This document shows, in pieces, positions 57,084 to 64,000 of a DNA stretch of 64,000 bases. The notes beneath the pieces are model-generated. The model saw nothing but the letters and a program-made list of their open reading frames with translations. It searched no databases and was not told the DNA's origin. The DNA comes from Aeromonas rivipollensis (GTDB lineage: Bacteria > Pseudomonadota > Gammaproteobacteria > Enterobacterales > Aeromonadaceae), in contig NZ_CP149130.1 in NCBI RefSeq assembly GCF_037811135.1, positions 3,959,001 to 4,023,000 of the forward strand, written 5' to 3'. A program made the position numbers and the translations under genes. The stretch's first letter is position 1. Every line of letters starts with the position of its first letter.

Positions 57084-58979
57084 TTAGATGATGGCAAGGT
57101 TACCCTTCTCTTCCAGCCATTCGCGGCGATCCGGGGCACGCTTCTTGGCCAGCAGCATGTCCATCAGCTGCAGGGTCTCGTCCCCCTCCTCCAGCTCGCC
57201 CATGGTGAGCTGCACCAGGCGGCGGGTGTTGGGATCCATGGTGGTTTCCCGCAGCTGTTTCGGGTTCATCTCACCCAGCCCCTTGAATCGGGTCACCATC
57301 ACCTTGCCCTTCTTCTTCTCGGCCTCGACCCGTTGCAGCACGCCGTTCTTCTCGTCCTCGTCCAGGGCATAGAAGACCTCCTTGCCGATGTCGATCCGGT
57401 AGAGCGGCGGCATGGCCACATAGACGTGGCCCTTGTTGACCAGGGTGCGGAAATGCTTAACAAAGAGGGCGCACAGCAGGGTGGCGATGTGCAGACCGTC
57501 CGAGTCCGCATCCGCGAGTATGCACACCTTGCCGTAGCGCAGGCCGGAGAGATCCTCGGAGTCGGGATCCAGCCCTATGGCAACAGATATGTCGTGCACT
57601 TCCTGGGACGCGAGCACCTGACCGGCCTCCACCTCCCAGGTGTTCAGGATCTTGCCGCGCAGGGGCATGATGGCCTGGAATTCACGGTCCCGCGCCTGCT
57701 TGGCGCTGCCACCCGCGGAGTCACCCTCCACCAGGAACAATTCGCCTTGCATGGGGTCGGCGCAGTTGCAGTCGGTGAGCTTGCCGGGCAGGGCCGGGCC
57801 TTGGGTTATCTTCTTGCGCACCACCGTCTTGGCGGCGCGCATCCGGCGCTGGGCGCTGCTGATACAGATCTCCGCGATCTGCTCCGCCAGCTCGGTGTTG
57901 CTGTTTAGGTAGAGGCTGAAGGCATCCTTCACCACCCCCGACACGAAGGCCGAGCTCTGGCGGGACGACAGCCGCTCCTTGGTCTGACCGGCGAACTGGG
58001 GATCCTGCATCTTGACCGAGAGGATGTAGGCGCAGCGATCCCAGATGTCTTCCGGCGTGAGCTTGACCCCGCGGGGCAACAGGTTGCGGAACTCGCAGAA
58101 CTCGCGCATGGCGTCCAGCAGGCCCTGACGCAGGCCGTTGACGTGGGTGCCGCCGAGCGCCGTGGGGATCAGGTTCACATAGGATTCGGCGAGGCACTCA
58201 CCCCCTTCCGGCAACCAGCACAGGGCCCAGTCCACCGCCGATTGATCGGTGCTGAAGGCGCCGACGAAGGGCTGCTCCGGCAGGCAGGTGAACTGCTTGA
58301 CCGCATCGATCAGGTAATCCTTGAGGCCATCCTCGTAGCACCACTCCAGCTTGATGCCGGTGTTCTTGTCGAGGAACTTGATGGTAAGGCCGGGGCAGAG
58401 CACGGCTTTCGCTTTCAGCAGGTGCTCGAGCTTGCTGACCGAGAAGCGCGGCGAGTCGAAATAGCGCGCCTCTGGCCAGAAGCGCACCCGGGTGCCGGTA
58501 TTGCGGCGCCCGCAGGTGCCGGTGATGGTCAGCTCCTGCACCTTGTCGCCGCGCTCGAAGGCGATGTCATAGACCTGACCGTCCCGGCGCACCGTCACCT
58601 CGACCCGATCGGACAGAGCGTTCACCACAGAGATGCCCACCCCGTGCAGGCCGCCGGAGAACTGGTAGTTCTTGTTGGAGAACTTGCCCCCCGCGTGCAG
58701 CTTGCAGAGGATCAGCTCCACACCGGATACCCCTTCCTCCGGGTGGATGTCGACCGGCATGCCACGGCCGTCATCGATCACCTCGAGAGACTGGTCCTCG
58801 TGCAGGATCACCTCCAGGGTGCGGGCATGGCCCGCCAGCGCCTCGTCGACGCTGTTGTCGATAACCTCCTGGCCGAGGTGATTGGGCCTGGTGGTGTCGG
58901 TGTACATACCGGGGCGGCGACGCACCGGTTCGAGGCCATTGAGGACCTCAATGGCATCCGCATTGTATTGAGTGGACAT
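57084..58979 (-). CDS. parE: DNA topoisomerase IV subunit B
   Basis: ATPase subunit of topoisomerase IV. 631 residues (E. coli 630). GHKL ATPase domain with DNSVDEALAGHA near 45 and GGLHGVGISVVNAL near 113; TOPRIM domain with EGDSAGGSAKQARDRE near 420 and DADSDGLHIATLL near 508. Starts MSTQYNADAIEVLNG; the frame is open 60 codons upstream but without support. Probably cotranscribed with parC. Confidence 0.97.
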   Translation of the reverse strand: MSTQYNADAIEVLNGLEPVRRRPGMYTDTTRPNHLGQEVIDNSVDEALAGHARTLEVILHEDQSLEVIDDGRGMPVDIHPEEGVSGVELILCKLHAGGKFSNKNYQFSGGLHGVGISVVNALSDRVEVTVRRDGQVYDIAFERGDKVQELTITGTCGRRNTGTRVRFWPEARYFDSPRFSVSKLEHLLKAKAVLCPGLTIKFLDKNTGIKLEWCYEDGLKDYLIDAVKQFTCLPEQPFVGAFSTDQSAVDWALCWLPEGGECLAESYVNLIPTALGGTHVNGLRQGLLDAMREFCEFRNLLPRGVKLTPEDIWDRCAYILSVKMQDPQFAGQTKERLSSRQSSAFVSGVVKDAFSLYLNSNTELAEQIAEICISSAQRRMRAAKTVVRKKITQGPALPGKLTDCNCADPMQGELFLVEGDSAGGSAKQARDREFQAIMPLRGKILNTWEVEAGQVLASQEVHDISVAIGLDPDSEDLSGLRYGKVCILADADSDGLHIATLLCALFVKHFRTLVNKGHVYVAMPPLYRIDIGKEVFYALDEDEKNGVLQRVEAEKKKGKVMVTRFKGLGEMNPKQLRETTMDPNTRRLVQLTMGELEEGDETLQLMDMLLAKKRAPDRREWLEEKGNLAII

Positions 58980-59092
58980 GGAGGGCCTTGCGAATTGACG
59001 TTTGGGGGGAATCTTAACCCTTGGGAGGGATTGCGACAAATACGGCGGCCACAAAGGGTGATCCAGAGGGGGTGGCAGGGGGCGCTCCGGGT

Positions 59093-61108
59093 TCAGGAGG
59101 CGTCGGATGTCTCCGGCAGGGCCTGCAACAGCTGGGAGAGGGCGCTTTCGAGTCGCCATACCAGACCCGCCAGATCCCGTGCGGCCGGCTCTCTGTGCAG
59201 GGCCAGCCCCTGCTCGATGCGCCTGAGTTCCGCCAGGGTGAGGTCGAGGGAGTCATGTTGCACGCCCCCCTCGGTGAGGATCCCCTTCAGGCAGCGAATG
59301 CAGCCGTCCCGCACCAGATAGAGCGCCGGATCCTTTCCCCGCCACTGACGCAGCTGCCAGGCGATGTGGCTGCAGTTGAGCAGCACCACGCCCCAGCGCA
59401 GCACCCAAAGCCGGGCCAGCTGATCCTTGCCCTGACTGAGCTGGCTGACCGCGTGGTAGACCCTGGACTCGAATTCGTGCTCGCTCTGGCGTGGGGAGGG
59501 CATCAGCTGATCCATGAAGTCCCGCCGCAGGCGGCGGATCAGGCGGCGACTCTTGCGCCTGTCCGAGCTGGGTCTGAGGATCTGGAACGCCAGTCCGGCC
59601 ACCATCACCCCCAGCATCTGGGCGAGGCTGCCGTTGATGTAGTCCTGGTAGTCGTAGCTCGGCGGGTTGGTGATGGCGAGGAAGGAGCCGAGCAGCACGA
59701 TGAGCTGCCCCCAGAGGGCCGCCGACGCCGGTCGCTGCTGCTTGAGCAGTTGCATGGTCAGCAGGGCCGGCAGCAGCAGGATGAGGAAGGGCCAGAGCGC
59801 CTCCAGGCGGATCATCAGGCCGAACTTGACCAGGAAGCAGCCGAGGCTGAGCAGCACTATGGCCTGCAGCATGGTGGTCACGCTCTTGAGCGGTGCGGGC
59901 ACCGCCGAGTAGAGCACGCAGCTGATGGAGAGCAGGGTCAGCGCCGAGCTGCCCGAGCCCCACTGGGTCTGGAACCAGAAGATGCAGCCAAGCAGCACGC
60001 ACAGCGCGGTCCGCCCGCCGTTGTAGGCCGCCTCATAGCTGTCGGTGTGCATGGCGAGCGATCTCAGCCTGGGGGGCGCCGGCCAGCGCATCGGGAGATC
60101 CTCCTGCTGCGCCCCCGCCAGCCGCTCCAGCCAGCGCTGGGCCTCCAGATAGCACCAGCAGAACTGGCGCAGCCGCTGCCAGAAGGTGCGGGCGCGGTAG
60201 TCCCCCGAGTGGGCCAGCGGTGCCAGCAGGCGGGCGATGCGCAGCTTGTCACAGCCGGGTTCGGCGAGGGCCTTGGGCAGCGCCGTGAGCAGGCTCTCCA
60301 GCTCCGGCGGCGGAGACTCCCAGTTGTGCAGCAGGCGGCGCACCCCGGAGATGAGGCCGGTCATGCGCAGCTGACGATGGAGCAGGAAATTGAACAGCCG
60401 GTTGTGGCGTCTGAACCTGTGATGGCTCCACATCGCTTGGATGCGCAGCACGTTCATGGTGAGGATCTGGCTGATGATCCCCTGGTGGGCGTGGCGCACC
60501 TCGGCGCCGGACTGCTGCTGCCAGAGCAGCTGGGCGTGCTCCAGCAAACGGGTCTGGCTCTGGCGCAACGAGCCGAGCAGGGTCTCCCCATCCCCGGTGC
60601 TCGGCAGCAGCATCATCATGAAGGCGCCGCAGAGAATGCCGGTGATCACCTCGCTGACCCGGGCCTGGGCGATGTCGAAGATGTGGCGGGGATCGTCCAC
60701 GTTGACGCAGGCGAAGGCGATGATGGCCGCCGTGTAGCCCGCCAGGGCGAAGGCGTAGGAGACGTTGTTCTGATAGTGGTTGGAGGCGTAGGTACAGAAC
60801 CCGAGCCAGAGCGCGATGAGGACGCTGAACAGCCAGGGATCGCTGAGCCCCAGCCCCGCTATCACCACCGCCGCCAGGGCACCGATGAGGCTGCCCAGCA
60901 CCCGTCCCAGACTCTTGCTGATGACGCCGCCGACGGTGGGAAAGCTCACCACGGCGGCGGAGGTCATGGCCCAGTAGGGGGAGTCCAGCTGCAACACGAA
61001 GGCCAGCCAGAGTGACAGGCACATGGCCAGCGCGTTGCGCAGGGCGTAACGCCACTGCCCTGTGCTGGCCTGCCCCCAGGGGGTGCGGCGCCAGAGCGAC
61101 ACCCTCAT
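59093..61108 (-). CDS. aaeB: AaeB-like FUSC family efflux protein
   Basis: 671-residue inner-membrane protein with two fusaric-acid-resistance (FUSC) membrane blocks, about residues 20-165 and 360-505, each followed by a cytoplasmic domain. It resembles AaeB, the pump for p-hydroxybenzoate and related aromatic acids. It starts one base past the aaeA stop. Substrate inferred from family and operon. Confidence 0.85.
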   Translation of the reverse strand: MRVSLWRRTPWGQASTGQWRYALRNALAMCLSLWLAFVLQLDSPYWAMTSAAVVSFPTVGGVISKSLGRVLGSLIGALAAVVIAGLGLSDPWLFSVLIALWLGFCTYASNHYQNNVSYAFALAGYTAAIIAFACVNVDDPRHIFDIAQARVSEVITGILCGAFMMMLLPSTGDGETLLGSLRQSQTRLLEHAQLLWQQQSGAEVRHAHQGIISQILTMNVLRIQAMWSHHRFRRHNRLFNFLLHRQLRMTGLISGVRRLLHNWESPPPELESLLTALPKALAEPGCDKLRIARLLAPLAHSGDYRARTFWQRLRQFCWCYLEAQRWLERLAGAQQEDLPMRWPAPPRLRSLAMHTDSYEAAYNGGRTALCVLLGCIFWFQTQWGSGSSALTLLSISCVLYSAVPAPLKSVTTMLQAIVLLSLGCFLVKFGLMIRLEALWPFLILLLPALLTMQLLKQQRPASAALWGQLIVLLGSFLAITNPPSYDYQDYINGSLAQMLGVMVAGLAFQILRPSSDRRKSRRLIRRLRRDFMDQLMPSPRQSEHEFESRVYHAVSQLSQGKDQLARLWVLRWGVVLLNCSHIAWQLRQWRGKDPALYLVRDGCIRCLKGILTEGGVQHDSLDLTLAELRRIEQGLALHREPAARDLAGLVWRLESALSQLLQALPETSDAS

Positions 61109-61109
61109 C

Positions 61110-61976
61110 TCACTCCCCCAGGCTGATGGTGCAGGTGGTGCCCGCGATCAGGGCGAGCTCGGGCGGCACCTCCAGCAGGCGGATCCGCACCGGCACACGC
61201 TGGGCCAGCCGCACCCAGGGCACGTTCGGTTTGACGTCCAGCAGCAGGCTGTCGCTGCCCTCCAGGCTCTGGTCATGGATGGCGCGCCCCAGGCTCTCCA
61301 CCTCCCCCTTGAGCACCTGATCCGTGCTGTAGAGCATGACCTCAGCCGGTCTCCCCACCTGGATGTGCCTGAGCTTGGTCTCCTCGAAGTAGCCCTGCAC
61401 ATAGAAAGAGTGGATATCCACCAGGGCCACCAGCGGCACCCCGGCGCTGGCGTAGTTGCCGACCCTGGCCTGCAGGTTGGTGATGTAGCCATCCCCCGCC
61501 GCCTTGATCGTCGTCTTGGTGAGCGACCACTTGGCCTGCTCCAGATCGGCCTCGGCCACCTGATAGGCCGCCTTCATCGCCTGGGCATTGAGGCGCGCCT
61601 CGTCGACGGCCTCGGCTGAGATGACGGCGCGGGAGAGGTTCTGACGCCGGCTCGCCTCGTGCTCGGCCTTGTCCAGATCCGACCTGGCCTTGGCCAGGCT
61701 GGCATTGGCGTTGTCCAGGGCGATCCGGTAGGGTTCGGGATCCAGGCTGAACAGCACCTCACCCCTCTTCACCAGTTGGTTGTCCCGCACCGGAATGGCG
61801 ATGATCTTGCCCGATACCTCGGGGGTGATGCTGATAAGCTCGGCCCGCACCTTGCCATCCCGGGTCCAGGGCCCCTGCATGTAGTAGTTCCACAGCCACC
61901 AGAGCGCCACCAGCGCCAGGGCGCACACCAGCAGGGTAGAGAGATATTTGAGGGTCGCGAGGAGTGATTTAACCAT
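61110..61976 (-). CDS. aaeA: AaeA-like membrane fusion protein
   Basis: 288-residue HlyD-type periplasmic adaptor: membrane anchor near 11-30, biotinyl-lipoyl halves with [18 protein letters not shown] near 49 and [17 protein letters not shown] near 157, a helical hairpin between them (about 90-140) and a beta-barrel. Works with AaeB to carry substrate to the periplasm or beyond. Overlaps the DUF1656 gene by eight bases. Confidence 0.88.
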   Translation of the reverse strand: MVKSLLATLKYLSTLLVCALALVALWWLWNYYMQGPWTRDGKVRAELISITPEVSGKIIAIPVRDNQLVKRGEVLFSLDPEPYRIALDNANASLAKARSDLDKAEHEASRRQNLSRAVISAEAVDEARLNAQAMKAAYQVAEADLEQAKWSLTKTTIKAAGDGYITNLQARVGNYASAGVPLVALVDIHSFYVQGYFEETKLRHIQVGRPAEVMLYSTDQVLKGEVESLGRAIHDQSLEGSDSLLLDVKPNVPWVRLAQRVPVRIRLLEVPPELALIAGTTCTISLGE

Positions 61977-62190
61977 GAACCAGAATCCATAAGGCGCCGC
62001 TGACGGCGAGGATGAAAAGGGAGAGATCCATCAGCAGGGGGTGCCACACCTCCCCGCCGTAGAGCCAGTCACGCAGCAGATGGTGCACCGGCAGCCAGCC
62101 CAGCAGACCGAGCAGCACCGCCTTAAACAGCGGCGGAAAGTAGAGCGAGGCACCCAGGATCAGATCCGGTAGCACTGAAGGGGTTGGCAA
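61969..62190 (-). CDS. aaeX: AaeX-like DUF1656 protein
   Basis: 73 residues, two membrane helices (about 18-36 and 50-71), DUF1656 family, which regularly heads aae-type operons. Pattern [19 protein letters not shown] near the start. First gene of aaeXAB here. The usual LysR regulator aaeR is not adjacent in this window. Confidence 0.85.
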   Translation of the reverse strand: MPTPSVLPDLILGASLYFPPLFKAVLLGLLGWLPVHHLLRDWLYGGEVWHPLLMDLSLFILAVSGALWILVHG

Positions 62191-62307
62191 TGGCGTGCTC
62201 CCTATGGGCAGAGGAAGACAAAAATCGGCGATGACCTGCCAGAGCGCAGGCCTGCCAAGGTTATCACAGCCGTTGGGCGCACCACAGAAGCAGATGACGC
62301 CCTGCGG

Positions 62308-62709
62308 TCAGACCAGCCTGTCCGCCGGGTGGTTGATCCCGTCCCGCAGCGGCACCTCACCGAGCTCGAACGGGTTGACCCCCTCGAGACAGGCCAGGTT
62401 GTAGCCGTACTCGGCCGGGTTGGAGCGGCGCTGGTGGTGGGTATAGATGCCGCAGACGCCGCAGAAGTAGTGCTTGGCGGTGCGGGTGTTGAACTGGTAG
62501 CAGCGCAGCACCTCCTCTCCCTGCAGGATGCGGATGCCCGAAAGCGGCACCGAGGCGACGATGGCGCCACGCCGCCGGCAGAGGGAGCAGTCGCAACGAC
62601 GGGGATCCACCACACCGTCCGGCAGGCTGAGCTCCAGCACCAGGGCCCTGCAATGGCAGCTGGCCCTGTGTTTATCCTGAATGGGGGTATTGCCGATCTG
62701 TTTGATCAT
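62308..62709 (-). CDS. GFA family (CENP-V/GFA domain) protein
   Basis: 133 residues. The zinc-binding cysteines of the glutathione-dependent formaldehyde-activating fold are present: SCHCRAL near 17, RRCDCSLCRRRGA near 38, YFCGVCGIYTHH near 81. True Gfa activity is doubtful in this family and the role is unknown. AAGGAGG precedes the start. Confidence 0.85.
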   Translation of the reverse strand: MIKQIGNTPIQDKHRASCHCRALVLELSLPDGVVDPRRCDCSLCRRRGAIVASVPLSGIRILQGEEVLRCYQFNTRTAKHYFCGVCGIYTHHQRRSNPAEYGYNLACLEGVNPFELGEVPLRDGINHPADRLV

Positions 62710-62746
62710 CTGGCCTCCTTGCCACCGGGCACCGGGCCCTGTCGTC

Positions 62747-63370
62747 TCAATCGAACAGCGTCTCGCGCCGCCCCTGCCGTACATGGGCATGCAGGCTTTG
62801 CAGCTGGCTCTCTACCACCCGGTGCAGGGAGAGCGCGGGCAGCGCATCGATGGGGAAATAGGCCGCGTCCTGAGTCTCGTCGGTCTCGGTGAGCAGCGCT
62901 CCCCCCGTCACCTCGCACAGGAAGAACGCCTTGTGGGCGTGGGGCAGCTGGGGCGGATGAGGGTGTTTGTGCTTGTCGAACAGCGCCAGCAGCTGGACGG
63001 CGCGGCACTCGAGGCCGGTCTCCTCCACCACTTCGCGCACCACGGCACCGGCCGGTGAGTCGCCTATGTCGCACCAGCCCCCCGGCAGGGTCCAGAGCCC
63101 GTCGCTTCGCTCCTGCACCAGCAGCAGCCGACCCGCGTCATCGAGGATCAGCGCCCGCACATCCAGCTTGGGGGTGGGATAGCCACAATCCAGGCTTATC
63201 CAGTCGGCGATGGCCCTGGGATCCAGCTCGCTCTGGCTGGCAATGAGGGCAGCAGTAGCCGCCCTGAGCGCCTCGAAGCGGGCGATATCGAAGGGATCTT
63301 GGGAGTAGGTGAGCCCGGCCTGGGCCGTGGCCAGCACCTGTTCCAGAAAGGCGGCCAGCGGCGGTTGCAC
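62747..63370 (-). CDS. NUDIX hydrolase with Nudix_N-type head
   Basis: 207 residues: a helical N-terminal domain (about 1-60) and a Nudix domain (about 68-195). The Nudix box reads GWCDIG-D-SPAGAVV-REVVEETGL; the first catalytic-loop Glu is replaced by Asp. GTG start two bases past the yqiA stop; the frame is open further upstream inside yqiA. The substrate, likely a nucleoside diphosphate derivative, is unknown. Cotranscribed with yqiA. Confidence 0.82.
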   Translation of the reverse strand: MQPPLAAFLEQVLATAQAGLTYSQDPFDIARFEALRAATAALIASQSELDPRAIADWISLDCGYPTPKLDVRALILDDAGRLLLVQERSDGLWTLPGGWCDIGDSPAGAVVREVVEETGLECRAVQLLALFDKHKHPHPPQLPHAHKAFFLCEVTGGALLTETDETQDAAYFPIDALPALSLHRVVESQLQSLHAHVRQGRRETLFD

Positions 63371-63372
63371 GG

Positions 63373-63960
63373 CTAGAGCCCGAGGAAGCGAATGATCTGG
63401 GCGGGATAGCGCTCGAAGCCGACGAAGGCGTGGTTGCCGCCGCACTCCAGGGAGAGGCGGGCAAACTCGTATTCCCTCAATGCCTTGCGATAGTCGAGCA
63501 CCTCGTCCTCCTGCTGTTGCAGGATCCAGAGCCGCTCGGGGGCGCTCACCGGCACCGCCAGCGCCCTCAGCTCGTCCATGTGGGTTGGCAGCAGCTCGTA
63601 GCGCTCGTCGGTATAGGGATTGCGCTGGGGGCCCAGGTAGTCGCAGAGCAGCTCGTGAGGGCGCACCGCCGGGTTGATCAGCGCGGCGCGGCAGCCATGC
63701 AGCTCGCTCACCCGGGTCGCCATAAAGCCGCCGAGGGAACTGCCCACGGCGCCTAGCCTGAGGCGGCCATCATGGCGAGCCCTGGCCTCGGCAATGACGT
63801 CCTCGATGGCTTCCCAGGCCGCCGCCGGGGTATTGGGCTGGGCCGGGATGAGCACTTCGATGTCAGGCCTGTGCTCGGCCACCCAGGCAGCCATCTGCTG
63901 CGCCTTGGCCGAACCGGGCGATGAGTTGAAACCGTGCAGATACAGCAGAACGGGCGTCAT
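63373..63960 (-). CDS. yqiA: Esterase YqiA (alpha/beta hydrolase)
   Basis: 195 residues, alpha/beta-hydrolase fold with LYLHGFNSSPGSAKAQ at the start, nucleophile motif GSSLGGF (Ser near 94), acid in QQEDEVLDY and His in GGNHAFVGFERY. YqiA/YcfP family; E. coli YqiA hydrolyses short-chain esters and lies next to parE, as it nearly does here. The start overlaps the end of an upstream frame (ATGA). Confidence 0.9.
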   Translation of the reverse strand: MTPVLLYLHGFNSSPGSAKAQQMAAWVAEHRPDIEVLIPAQPNTPAAAWEAIEDVIAEARARHDGRLRLGAVGSSLGGFMATRVSELHGCRAALINPAVRPHELLCDYLGPQRNPYTDERYELLPTHMDELRALAVPVSAPERLWILQQQEDEVLDYRKALREYEFARLSLECGGNHAFVGFERYPAQIIRFLGL

Positions 63961-64000
63961 GCCGGCCTCCTCCCTTGTTGCACCCTGGCCGAACCAGAAG
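63957..64000 (-). CDS. possible 3' end of an upstream gene (cpdA position)
   Basis: A frame without stops enters from the right window edge and ends at a TGA overlapping the yqiA ATG. E. coli has cpdA (cAMP phosphodiesterase) just upstream of yqiA. Only 14 codons are visible, so identity is by synteny alone. Confidence 0.35.
   Translation of the reverse strand, partial: SGSARVQQGRRPA

Noticed and set aside
59021..61015. Plus-strand open frame of 664 codons
   Set aside because: Antisense of aaeB.

Overview
This 64 kb window is a GC-rich gammaproteobacterial chromosome segment, best matched to the genus Aeromonas. The evidence is the gene order alaS-lysC-csrA-tRNA, recX-recA-pncC, lptGF-pepA-holC-valS and parC-parE-yqiA, together with the protein sequences themselves. 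Most of it is housekeeping DNA with tight intergenic spacing and clear rho-independent hairpins. There is no insertion sequence, prophage or CRISPR array. Only one stretch, about 53520-54600, looks foreign: it is strikingly AT-rich and carries an HNH nuclease.

Layout. 1-4060: a partial RlmD-type rRNA methyltransferase, the ammonium channel amtB with a sigma-54/NtrC-type control region, tRNA-Leu and an RDD membrane protein. 4075-14880: LPS transport lptGF, aminopeptidase pepA, holC, valS, a CorC-like CBS protein, DedA and PBP7. 15259-22753: five tRNA-Arg and one tRNA-Ser, then csrA, lysC, alaS, recX, recA (with a LexA box) and pncC. 23003-30857: an Spy-like periplasmic protein, mutS, a BCCT transporter with an unknown partner gene and a MarR regulator, yjaG and a 2-hydroxyacid dehydrogenase. 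30924-38099: mepM, a LapD-like/TAXI/LapG cluster and Zur-controlled znuA/znuCB. 38197-44082: LysR, two EamA exporters, a uracil-DNA glycosylase-like protein, yhbQ, a short psp operon and plsC. 44259-48152: the scsABCD copper/thiol redox operon. 48231-53319: an EF-hand protein, a four-gene J-domain operon of unknown role and several small proteins. 53698-64000: the HNH gene, parC, parE, an aaeXAB efflux operon, GFA and NUDIX proteins and yqiA.

Two features stand out. First, at least four genes (lptG, pepA, scsC, parC) are accompanied by a diverged second copy of one of their own ends; znuB is a weaker fifth case. In pepA and scsC the two ends differ mostly at synonymous sites, so they look like orthologous alleles from different lineages rather than decaying tandem duplicates. 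This would fit imprecise one-sided homologous recombination of imported DNA. In scsC and parC the extra end forms a short reading frame joined to the gene by an ATGA overlap; in pepA and lptG it lies in frame immediately after the stop. Second, 32532-35437 holds a LapD-like inside-out receptor that has lost its GGDEF domain and all EAL signature residues. It is translationally coupled to a TAXI-type solute-binding protein and faces a complete LapG protease gene, suggesting a biofilm-adhesin release switch whose input may no longer be c-di-GMP.
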